A stretch of 64,000 bases of DNA from Sipunculus nudus (Eukaryota > Annelida > Sipuncula > Golfingiida > Sipunculidae). Under the pieces are notes generated by a model. The model was not told where the DNA came from, did not search any database, and worked only from the letters and a program-made list of their open reading frames with translations. Location: assembly GCA_026874595.1 (NCBI GenBank), contig CM049310.1, positions 69,141,556 through 69,205,555 on the forward strand, read 5' to 3'. The position numbers and the translations under genes are program-made. Of the stretch, positions 51,001-59,920 are shown piece after piece; the first letter of the stretch is position 1; each line of letters begins with the position of its first letter.

Positions 51001-53415
51001 ATATGAAATTTATTTTTTGTAGTTTAATGTACATATGTCGCAAAAGTAAGAGAGATCGATTTTTTAATCATACCTATTTATATTAATATTAATATATATA
51101 CAATTTAATATAGATTTTTAAGTTGAACTGGGAAAGGTAGTTTGCAGAATGTTAAACCTATATAAGCGGTGCTTGGTGGAGCGACCATATAGGCATAGCT
51201 TCACCACTATCCTTGGAGTGAAAACCATTGAGTCAGTTGAAGGTTTACAGGCTGAAGCGGATCCCGAGGGGGTCCAGGGGGTCGAGAAGCTTTATAAAGA
51301 CTTATTGATCTAGATTTGCGACCTAGACGCCCCGTTTTTGGGACCTGGGAACCTTCTTTAGGTTGTGTCATTAGTCCTTCTGGGTTGGACCCCTCCTTGC
51401 CATAAAACCTGGATCCGCCCCTGTACGGGTTCTACAATGCGGAAGGTCATCACCTGGATCAGTTTCGTATCTCCTGAAGAATTCATTCATCTCCGCTGTC
51501 CACACGTAATCCACTCCGTTCTCCCCATCCCTGCTCTTTCCTATTTTATCCCAGAACGTGTTGGCTGTTGTAGATACTTCTCCCCTGAAGTAAGATTTCC
51601 AGTCTATTTATTCATCTTCATGGAATGAATTGGCGGTCAAAGAATAATAATGAGTATGAATACACAATGTGTCGAAAAACCAGATTTATAAATGTTATTA
51701 TATTCCCATTTTTCTTAACACGACTTAAGCGTTTCTTATATACCTGGTGGGCCCAAGAAATCCCAACCGTTCCTGCGACCATACAGGGTTTACTGGTACG
51801 GATCATAGCCTGCATTATCCAGGTATTATTCAGTCAAAGACTGATTAAAGGTACATTTTACTCTTTTTTTCAATGAAATTTTATAATTCAAAATCAGAGC
51901 AAATTAAGTCTTGAATAATATGAGTAACAGTTGGTCTTAACATTTTCAGTTTAATCTTCAGCTGAAAAAATATTATTACAAGTAGGGTTGGGTTTTAGCC
52001 GGCTAAAATTGTCAAATATTCAATCAAAGCTAGTGTAGTGCTTAATAAAATGAATGAATTGTTAGAAAACACAAATAAAAGAATATCATGTTTATTTGAT
52101 TAAAAAATATAAATCATAACATTGTTGCAAAAATAATATATTAATACACCTAAAATCCACGGTACATCATTGTGAGACCCGGTTTAAGCTTCACATAAAT
52201 GCAAATTACCAATATTGATTGGTCCACTTAATGGACAATTGTCCATTATGAGTTTTTTCTCATTGACTAATCATCCGGCACCTTTAGTTCTCTCGGAATT
52301 CTATATATAAACACCAGCTTTGCTGCCAAGTCTGAAGCGTAGCTTAGTCAGCACAGGCCCAAAACTACTGAACACCCTCTCTAAGGCTGCTGATGAAGCC
52401 ACTGAAGACTGTAGAGTCACCATCAAGTCAATGAAGCCATCAGGCAGGTCAGATGTTGAAGACCATTTGATCTGGGACCGATTAAAAAAATATCACCCAA
52501 AACCTCTTTTTGTTTATGCCCCAAAATAACAGAAATCATCAGACACATGAGCGATCACACCCACATTAAAGGTATGCAGGCCTGCCAAATCACACTTTTT
52601 TTTGAGGATTTACTTAAAATGACTTACTTATTCTTTTTTCACTCTTTTTTTCAGCAGCACTCTTTTTACCTCTATTTTCAGTGAAAGAATACCAATATAT
52701 TCTATTTCTCTCCTGCTATCAGTCCAGTTAGAACAAGAATGGGGCACTTTGCTATTTATTTAGTGCAGATGCCCAGCATGTGTCAAACCTGTGGAAAATG
52801 TTCTTAACTCCATGCAGGGGATACGCACTATGTATGTTTCTGTCTTTTGGAATGATATATATATATATACACAAAAGTTATATGCGAAGCACATGTGTAT
52901 TCAGTCTGTGATAAAAAAAATGGGATTGTCGTTAATTTTACTCTTTTTCGCTCTTTTTATAAAAAAGGCTATCCTTTTTTCCAGAGTTCATTTTCTTTTT
53001 TCGATCATTTCCCTTTGACAGGCCTGGTATGGTTTTCACACAGTGGGGTCTCAACTCATATGAAACCCTGTACAGGGTATGAGTTTCCCATATATAAATA
53101 TAGATGAAATGCCTATAATGAACCATGACCTTTAGATCGATTACAGCGTATCAACCACTTTTGGTGGCTAAATTTTAAACCTGTTTGAGCCGGGGTGGTT
53201 TTAATAACTTTTTTATCCTGTCCGGTTTAAACGGCATGGTGGCTAAAACCATGCAACCCTGATTACGAGATTGTTTAAATTACAAGCCTCATGCATGTTA
53301 TTTTTTGCATCTGATATTTATATATATTTTAACGTATTAGGATGATACATATTACTCACTCGAAATTAGCTGTCGCCAGGCCTAACAAGGCCAAGAAAAC
53401 AGCCCATCCGCCCAT
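47945..53415 (-). CDS. Secreted EF-hand protein, paralogue B (8 exons, 287 aa)
   Basis: Exons in transcript order: 53415-53360, 51584-51454, 50912-50709, 50186-50140, 49943-49817, 49336-49166, 48400-48366, 48037-47945 (864 nt, same lengths and phases as paralogue A). It starts MGGWAVFLALLGLATANF, a signal peptide. The canonical EF loop is DTNADGLVVSSE (186-197). The degenerate partner at 221-232 has Asn where Glu is needed for calcium. Cysteines at 122, 256, 260 and 278 could pair in a secreted protein. Sequons: NVT 64, NDT 164, NLT 227. About 30 residues differ from paralogue A, mostly in exons 2, 3 and 8. The function is not known to me; an extracellular calcium-handling role is an inference. 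Confidence 0.85.
48366..48400 (-). CDS. Paralogue B exon 7 (35-bp microexon)
   Basis: Residues 246-257 between CATTATAG| and TGTCAG|GTTAGA. Confidence 0.82.
49166..49336 (-). CDS. Paralogue B exon 6
   Basis: Residues 190-245 plus one base, between ATTACAG|CTGACG and CTTCA|GTAAGG. Carries the second half of the canonical EF loop and the NLT sequon. Confidence 0.85.
49817..49943 (-). CDS. Paralogue B exon 5 with GC donor
   Basis: Residues 147-188 plus one base. Acceptor TTTTTAG|ATCCTG, donor ACCAATG|GCAAGTAA. The alternative GTAAAG two bases further on would bring a stop into frame in exon 6. Confidence 0.82.
50140..50186 (-). CDS. Paralogue B exon 4 (47-bp microexon)
   Basis: Residues 131-146 between ATTGTAG|GCGATT and AATGAC|GTAAGT. 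Confidence 0.85.
50400..50660 (+). mobile_element. tRNA-derived SINE in paralogue B intron 3
   Basis: A tRNA-like head (TGTGGTTTATAGGGGGCAGA as a weak A box, AAGTTCGAATCTCAGC as B box) is followed by a body with GGATGAGCGCTCTGTAGGC and TGACGTCATAC. It differs in sequence from the 32.8-kb SINE. It is missing from the matching intron of paralogue A, so it inserted after the duplication. Confidence 0.65.
50709..50912 (-). CDS. Paralogue B exon 3
   Basis: Residues 63-130 plus one base. Acceptor CTCACCAG|ACAACG, donor AAATCAA|GTAGAT. Without this donor the frame would read on to a stop within about 10 codons. Confidence 0.82.
51180..51428. mobile_element. Fragment of CAGTGGCGGATCC-ended element in paralogue B intron 2
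   Basis: The right end reads AAACCTGGATCCGCCCCTGTA, matching the inverted end of the 36259-36429 MITE. The left limit is set only by the loss of similarity to ordinary intron and is uncertain. Confidence 0.45.
51454..51584 (-). CDS. Paralogue B exon 2
   Basis: Residues 19-62 plus one base, between ACTTCAG|GGGAG and CCAG|GTGATG. Contains SRDGENGVDYVWTAE. Confidence 0.85.
51983..53261. mobile_element. hAT-like element in paralogue B intron 1
   Basis: It starts TAGGGTTGGGTTTTAGCCGG and ends, in inverted form, CAGGGTTGCATGGTTTTAGCC. An 8-bp target duplication flanks it (ATTACAAG left, ATTACGAG right, one mismatch), as expected for hAT transposons. A 69-codon frame at 52320-52529 is a possible but unrecognised coding remnant. 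No transposase domain can be identified, so it is probably non-autonomous. Confidence 0.7.
52577..53026. mobile_element. Nested 450-bp MITE
   Basis: Inside the hAT-like element, CAGGCCTGCCAAA at the left and TTTGACAGGCCTG at the right form inverted ends. GTATG occurs immediately outside both, consistent with a 5-bp target duplication. The interior is T-rich (ACTCTTTTT repeated). It must have inserted after the outer element. Confidence 0.65.
53360..53415 (-). CDS. Paralogue B exon 1 (signal peptide)
   Basis: Residues 1-18 plus two bases. ATG at 53415, donor TTTCGA|GTGAGTAA. Confidence 0.85.
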
Positions 53416-53580
53416 TTTGTCTTTCCTAGATGTACGCCCTAGTATCCAGTGTCACTTATATATCATCAGTCCAAGTCAGGTTGGTCATATATAAGTCGTG
53501 AGAAAATGACTTATGGCGGATGGTCTGCAAATCTGATAACACAGGTCATCCCAAACACACAAAGCTCACGCATTCACTCA
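53416..53580 (-). promoter_or_regulatory. Proximal promoter of paralogue B
   Basis: On the minus strand ATATATAAGTGACACTGGATAC (TATA box about 53464-53455) lies about 45 bp before the ATG. Upstream, 53530-53565 reads GGGATGACCTGTGTTATCAG, matching the block of paralogue A (TGACCTGTGTTTATCAG). Sequence between the two blocks is not conserved, which points to two functional elements. Confidence 0.6.
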
Positions 53581-53616
53581 CATGACATGTATTCAATGTT
53601 ATATCATGCTTAAGTC

Positions 53617-53939
53617 AGGCCAAAAAAGGTATGGTTCTCAGGCAATTTTTATTTCAGAAATCAGTGCGGGAGGGCAATATTTTATTTTTGCCCTTTTTTG
53701 TATGTTTCGATAAAAATTTCATATGATTAGGAAAAGCATGATAATAACAGAATTGTATGGCCAAACAGGAAAAAGCACTACATAACATAGAAAATCTTAT
53801 CAAAATTGGATTATTTTATCTTCTGGAAAGATGAAAATCTATAATGAAAATTTTTGAGGGGTGGGGGGGGGGGGGGGGGCTTTAAATTGACGCGGGCGGT
53901 GCCTGAGAACCATACCTTTTCTTAAGCCTCTATCCACCA
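53617..53939 (-). mobile_element. ~0.3-kb MITE, copy 2
   Basis: Ends AGGCCAAAAAAGGTATGGTT and, inverted, AGGCTTAAGAAAAGGTATGG. The interior matches copy 1 (11615-11925) in the opposite orientation. It carries an about 18-nt poly-G run (53862-53879). It sits roughly 200 bp upstream of the paralogue B start codon. Confidence 0.75.
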
Positions 53940-55511
53940 TTTTAAACAAAGAGTCCGAACTCCAGTCCAAATTATTAGTGCCTCTGACTGGGACTTGAGG
54001 GCTCCTGAATAATACTTGTACTTTGACTAAGGAGGCAAAAAATATAATATAATAAAAAAGCTCTGTCTCATATACTATAAAGACCTTTATACATGCATGT
54101 GTGAACCACTAACTGAATATTGCAAAGCTCCAGCACTGCATTAGGAGCCACATGTATGTTAAAAATGCAAGTCATTGAAACATAACTAACATAAAACACA
54201 TGAATATTAATTCCATTTAAAATTTCTGTATTGGACTTTGACTTGGACCCTTGTTCGAAATTACTCGTACTCGTCGAAGGCGGACTTTGCCCCGAACCTC
54301 AAGGATTTCGTATTGGACTCGAGTGGTCTGGACTAACATTCAGATGGTATGCATCGACTACAAGACTGATTTTCTATAACTATAGCAAATTTGTATTCAG
54401 ACCGGAGGATTCTTTGGAAGTGGATGTGCACATAATTAAAGGGACATAATCAGGAGCACTATTGTTCCTATTCTTTCACACTATCAGTTCAGTTTCGCTT
54501 ATACAAAAGTTTTCCAGCAAAACCATTCCAGCACACAGTCGCATACGACTGTTTAACACCGTGTTATAACCCTGCGTGTGGGTAAACACAGTCTGTTTAT
54601 CAACAGAAACACGGCCCGATGCACTGCGTTAATGTTGACACATGCGATCGCGCCCACTTTACTGTTTTTAATACACGTTTACAGGAGGAAGCAAACTGTT
54701 TCAAGGCAATATTTTGGCAGGTACAGATTTATTTAAAAGGGAAGAAGCCATTTTTCGTGTTAACTCAATAGGCTTTATAGGTGATTAGGCCTCTTTAATT
54801 AATGCAAGTTACCCAAAGCTACGTACACCTCACTACAACCAGTGAGTGTATATTTTTCACCATAACTATCTCTAATATTATTATGTACAAATACGTATAC
54901 TCGATTCAGCACTTCAGGATCTGTAAGAACTGACCCAAGTTTTTTAGGGTAAATATAAAATAAACAATAAATACTTAATGACGATTTTGAGTTGGTTCAT
55001 ATATTGACTGGCAATGGTTGGCATATAAATAGATTAGACACCGAAAAGAAGGTAGGACACAGGCGTCGCGTCACTAAACCTGAATTTTCCGGGCAAATGT
55101 ATACGGGATGTCAGATTTTTTGACAACCTGTGGGTCTCGAAAAAAGGTCATAACCGGAATCATACACAACAAATGTATCTTCTGAAAGCGTGATTTTTAA
55201 TAAACAATAAAGTGCGAGGCTTATCCATTTACAACGTAATTTAAGTAATAGAAGTTGCTTAAAGGAATACAAGACCTACGATCCATCATGGAAACGATCA
55301 CATTTTAAGGATAGTATCTCCAATTATGATTTTTTTGGCCTTCTATGTATTTGATTTCCGTATTTTGTGGCATAAATACTATAAAAGAAATAGCACGGAG
55401 TTAATTGCACATAAAACCTGCTGATTTGATCATCAGTTACCTTTCAGAGTCTGACGGAATTCGGTCCAGAGACGTATATCTTCGGCGTCCTACCCCTTCA
55501 CTATCTACATT
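53940..55511. other. Spacer between paralogue B and the acyltransferase gene
   Basis: I see no supported gene. The 72-codon plus-strand frame at 54231-54449 has no recognised domain. An ATTAAA on the minus strand near 55197 is the best candidate poly-A signal for the acyltransferase. Confidence 0.4.
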
Positions 55512-56378
55512 CTAGGACTGTACGGGTGTATAAGACAACATTGCTAACCTGCCATTAAGAGGTACAACATTTGGTATATTATTAAACAGGTGCATGGACT
55601 CGGTATTTCCTTCTGATACAACAGCTACAGCCTGAAATCCTTGTTTCTCACATCTTTTGGCTAACTCAAAAAGTACAGCCTTTGCAAGACCTTGCCCTCG
55701 GTAACCAGGCAACGTATAGAGGTGATGCACGAGACCCCATGGCATTGTGACTGCCCAAGACACACACAAACCAGTGACGTCACGGATACATGTGTTGGGC
55801 AGAAGTTCTACATTGCGTCGAAATATTTCAAATGGCGGCTTCCCCTCGGCAGCCCAGTAGTTGTATATGACTTTTATTTCTTCAGCCGTCAAGCAGCCAA
55901 CGCTATATTCACCAGGGATGTTCAAGGAAGAAGTTTCATCATCATCTTTTACCGACTTGGTGTCCAAGCAGTAGCCTCTAAAATATTCAATATCCTTACT
56001 GAACGCCCCGCCGTGTATGTAATGAAATTCTTCAACCAATGTGTCCTGCATTTTATAAAGCTTAACGCATTTTCCGTCAAGGATTCGTCTGTTCTTACGA
56101 ACAGCTTTAAAAAATGTTTCTTCTGACTTAGTAAATGCCACCATTCTCTTATACACATGGTCGCCCGAAGAAGTCGTAATTCTGGGCTCGTAAATCACGA
56201 ATGCGCACAACCAATCAGGCCAGCTGTCCACAGTCACGTGAAGGTGGTCTTTCGCGAGTCCTGATACATGCATACGCAAAGACTGCTTCAATATGGTCAG
56301 TGAAATATCCCATGGCAAAGTTTCCAATGAATCCAGTAACTGGAGCAGTAAAGCGCGGGTTTCCAGAACGACAGCCAT
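55512..56378 (-). CDS. Glycine N-acyltransferase-like protein (GNAT fold), 288 aa
   Basis: One uninterrupted frame gives 288 residues from the first ATG (56378), close to the roughly 295 residues of vertebrate GLYAT proteins; three upstream non-ATG codons also stay open. The N-terminal half has LHVTVDSWPDW (about 46-56), matching the VDSWPDF signature of GLYAT N-terminal domains. The C-terminal half is a GNAT domain: a beta segment GLCVSWAVTM (203-212), the acetyl-/acyl-CoA pyrophosphate loop YRGQGLAKAV (226-235) and SEGNTESMHLF (256-266). Family members conjugate acyl-CoA to glycine or another amino acid, usually in mitochondria; no clear targeting peptide is visible. The substrate cannot be inferred. 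The gene appears intronless in its coding part. Confidence 0.85.
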   Translation of the reverse strand: MAVVLETRALLLQLLDSLETLPWDISLTILKQSLRMHVSGLAKDHLHVTVDSWPDWLCAFVIYEPRITTSSGDHVYKRMVAFTKSEETFFKAVRKNRRILDGKCVKLYKMQDTLVEEFHYIHGGAFSKDIEYFRGYCLDTKSVKDDDETSSLNIPGEYSVGCLTAEEIKVIYNYWAAEGKPPFEIFRRNVELLPNTCIRDVTGLCVSWAVTMPWGLVHHLYTLPGYRGQGLAKAVLFELAKRCEKQGFQAVAVVSEGNTESMHLFNNIPNVVPLNGRLAMLSYTPVQS

Positions 56379-57035
56379 GTTTACCAACGTGAATCGACCA
56401 CCGGAGATCTGATAAAAATATTATTAAAATGCGTTTCCCCTGAATCCCAAAAATCTAGGGCAACCTCCTCAACATATTGATTGCGAGCTATATTGGACCG
56501 TACACACTGTGTATGAATACTGAAATCATAGAGCTTATGACACTGAAACGACACACGGAGCGAGGACTGGGTGGCCGTCTCACGTCCATTCAAAAGCGGC
56601 ATGTGCGAAGTTCATCTATTGATTTCCACTGCAGAGCGCTTATGATATAAAGAACATGACACTTGAGTTTGTTATATTTTTGTGCGTTACTCATAAACAC
56701 AAACATGCTCAAACGCACGTGCGGATACGAAATTCAATGTTCAGACCAAAGTTACATAGAAACGGCAAAATATGTTGTCTGATTTTAAACAGTAAAACAA
56801 GACGGCAGTTGAGGAGTATATTATAACATGTCCGATATATACATGTATATATAGATGTATATATGTCAAACGGCACTATATATTTAGATGCACGTATTTA
56901 GACAAACAGTCTTATAGAACTGACGTAGCAATCAGATAGCAATCTACAGTCTGCTAGGGTCAGCCAGTTAGGGTCAGCAAACCGTACCATCGGGTCTTTG
57001 TCGGATAAACCCGGTTTGTCAGCAATCCATTCAGC
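56379..57035. other. 5' flank of the acyltransferase gene
   Basis: Holds an open minus-strand frame (56381-56602) overlapping the expected 5' UTR, without recognised motifs. Direct TATATA words occur at 56830-56880. No TATA box is placed with confidence. Confidence 0.35.
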
Positions 57036-57780
57036 TTGCAACAGTCAGGAATCCACAGTCTGCCACGGTCAGCCAACCAGGGTCAGCCAACCATACCATC
57101 AAGTCCTTGTCGGGTAACCCAAGTCTTGCAGCCACGTTCAGCTCGCCTACAGTCAGCAATCAACAGTCTGCCACGGTCGGCCAATCAGGATCAGCCAACC
57201 CTATCCCCAAGTCCCTGTCAGACAACCCAAGTCTGTCAGGCACATTCAGCCCCTCTACAGTCAGCAATCCAGTCTGCCATGGTCAGCCAATCAGGGTCAG
57301 CCAACCCTATCATCAGACTTAGTCGGATATCCCCATTCTGCAATCCACATTCAGTCCGCCTGCAGTCAGCAATCCACAGTCCTCCACGGTCAGCCAACCC
57401 TACCATCAAATCCTTGTCGGATAAATCAAGTCTGTCAGCCACGTTAAGCTCGCCTACAGTCAGCAATCCACAGTTTGTCAGCGTCAGCCAATCAGAGTCA
57501 GCCAACCCTACCATCAGGTCCCTGTCAGACAACCCAAGTCTGTCAGGCACATTCAGCCCCTCTACAGTCAGCAATCCAGTCTGCCATGGTCAGCCAATCA
57601 GGGTCCGCCAACCCTACCATCAGACTTAGTCGGATATCCCCATTCTGCAATCCACATTCAGCCCGCCTACAGTAACGACCCACCGTCTGCCACTCAGGGT
57701 CAGTCAACCCTACCATCAAGTCCTTGTCGGAAAACCCCAGACTGCCAGCCACGTTAAGGCCGCCTACAGTCAGCAATACA
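57036..57780. repeat. ~108-bp tandem repeat with ~306-bp higher-order period
   Basis: The word CTACAGTCAGCAATC recurs at about 57042, 57150, 57258, 57362, 57455, 57564, 57671 and 57765. Spacings cycle 108-104-93, then 109-107-94, so triplets of units form a ~306-bp higher-order repeat. Because 108 is divisible by 3, a plus-strand frame of 197 codons stays open (57036-57629), with Ser/Pro/Gln-rich 36-residue units such as SLSDNPSLSGTFSPSTVSNP. The lack of splice or promoter context makes coding unlikely. Confidence 0.85.
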
Positions 57781-58144
57781 CATTTTTACAGAGTCAGCGA
57801 GCCAACATAGCCAGGAAAAGCCAGGAACAGTCAGCAACACCCCAGCCAGATAGCCACGTTTGTCTGCCATATACAGCAACAAACCAGCCAGCCATACACA
57901 GACAGTCAGCCAGGTTTGGCAGCCACAGTAAGTCAGACTAATTCTTCTACTATATAGTGAAATTCTAGTGAAATCAATATTTTCTTCATATCCTTCATGT
58001 TTTCTTTTTAATTTTCTCTGCAATTCCTATGTTAATCCTGACATATTGAGTACATTAATAAATCAAAATAAATTACTAATGTAAAAAAGATGCATTATTT
58101 AAATTTATTAATAAACTAGAAATCCCCCTTCTAAGTAAAGCAGA

Positions 58145-58946
58145 CCTCCGCCATGTGGGGGTCGGTCCCTATTTTGGCATTCTACAGAAACCATGTCTGC
58201 TTATACCTACTGAGCCAATATTCCCAGGCTTATTCGGGTATAAGTTACTTTACATTTGTGAATTTTCTTTGATGACGTTCCTGCATATGGAAAATTCATG
58301 ATCCGGATCCACATAAAATTTAACCGGTTCTTTATTTACACATTCCCGAAATGATCTGAAAACTTCATGAGATCCCGTTCATGGTTGCATGAGTAATGTT
58401 GTGAACAAACACCATTGGCCGGCTTTTTAATTTTTATATTTCTCCCAAATAAGGGTATAAACTGGAAAGTCCGAACATTTAATAGTTTGTAACATTTTGA
58501 TGTCAATGGAGAATATGCGTATCCACGTTTATAACTTGCAAAATATCACTTTTCATAGTAGTTTTCGTGGTTAAATAATTGATATGTATTAGTCGCATGT
58601 CAATTTTTGCATTTTTCTGGCTTCGGTGGTCAGATCTCGGACAGCAGAACACAGAGCGTGAGTTTGAGGGTCAGCTGAGGAGCCGTTAGATTTTTCATCG
58701 TCGACCAAGCACCAGCTGATCATTAATATCCTCCACTTTTGAACTGGTAAATATTAAACATTTTAATCTAATTGTTAGGGAATAATATGAAATCTAAAAA
58801 TGAAAATTTATTACGATTAAATGGGAAAAGAATTTGATAATATGATAGATGTTACAGCTAAACCACTGGATCCGCCACTGAGCACACACACACACACACA
58901 CAAAACACACACACACGAACGGAGATGAAAGCAACACCTCCTGGCA
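58145..58946 (+). mobile_element. CCTCCGCC-ended short repeat (member 4), split by an insertion
   Basis: The left part (58145 to about 58413: CCTCCGCCATGTGG ... TTGTGAACAAACAC) and the right part (about 58885-58946: an (AC)n tract, then GAACGGAGATGAAAGCAACACC, TCCTGGCAATAA) together make one family member. About 470 bp lie between them, ending CCACTGGATCCGCCACTG, the terminus of the 36259-type element. A second transposon evidently landed inside this one. Confidence 0.65.
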
Positions 58947-59920
58947 ATAATAATAATAAAACTAATATTAATAATAAATATTTTTTATCCAATAGTTAAA
59001 AATAATATCATGTTCAATGATAAAAAAATTAAACATATTGCATATGCCATGTACAATATACATACAAACGATGGTTTATAAATGCATTCCATGAACTACA
59101 ATCTCAGAGTGGAAAATGTATTCAGTTTGATATATCTGTGAGATCAAACATTATGCGTCTGTTTGTCTTTGTCTCTCCTTCTGTTCCCTACTTGCATAGC
59201 CTTGACGTAGGTTTAGAATTTATTTGTCATCAAAAGTACGGTATCTGTGTATGGTACAGATTCACAAAAAATTAAAAAAAAAATTGAATTAATATGTGCA
59301 TTATGTCACGCTATTCGGTCATTTAGATGAATAACAAAGTTTCCTTTAAAAGGCCATCCCGGCACCCGGACCTACTTTTCCAAATTGAACCGTTTCATAC
59401 GTTATACCATTCCGTGTGTGAGTAAACAGTCAATGTGCGTCTGTATATCATAACCACATAATGAAAACTCCAAATCAGAGAGAAGAACATGAAAGGAGAA
59501 CACGAGGAAACACCGGCTGGATGCTTGATAAAAAGCTTGATTTGTGAAGTTTCGCGGTACGGCTACCAGGTGGCGTGGTTACCATGTTTCAGTGTTGCGC
59601 TGGGTGCAACTTGTGTACAGAAGTAAAGCACACGGGTTTAAAACGAAATATTCGTACATACCCATAATATATTTAAGAGAAATACAATATATGTAATTTT
59701 GTATATTTAAACTGCCTGGTATATGAATATGTCCATTAAAATGCTTGATGTGGAAGGAGATAACAGACCCAATTTACAAGAGACACTTTTGTGTGCAATC
59801 TAGTTTTGTGTCATTCGCGTACACTAATACTCTTTATGACTAGAGATATTAAAATTAGTTACTTTTACTTACTCAGAAGAACAGGGATTAATGCATACTT
59901 GTGTCCCGTATGCATCTATT
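58947..59920. other. 3' flank of the RBR gene
   Basis: I see no gene. AATAAA on the minus strand near 59220 is about 700 nt past the RBR stop; an ATTAAA overlaps the stop codon region itself. Which signal is used cannot be told from sequence. Confidence 0.4.

Noticed and set aside
57036-57629. 197-codon Ser/Pro/Gln-rich protein
   Set aside because: The frame stays open only because the repeat unit is near a multiple of 3; no promoter, splice sites or conserved start are visible, and several other frames are open as well.
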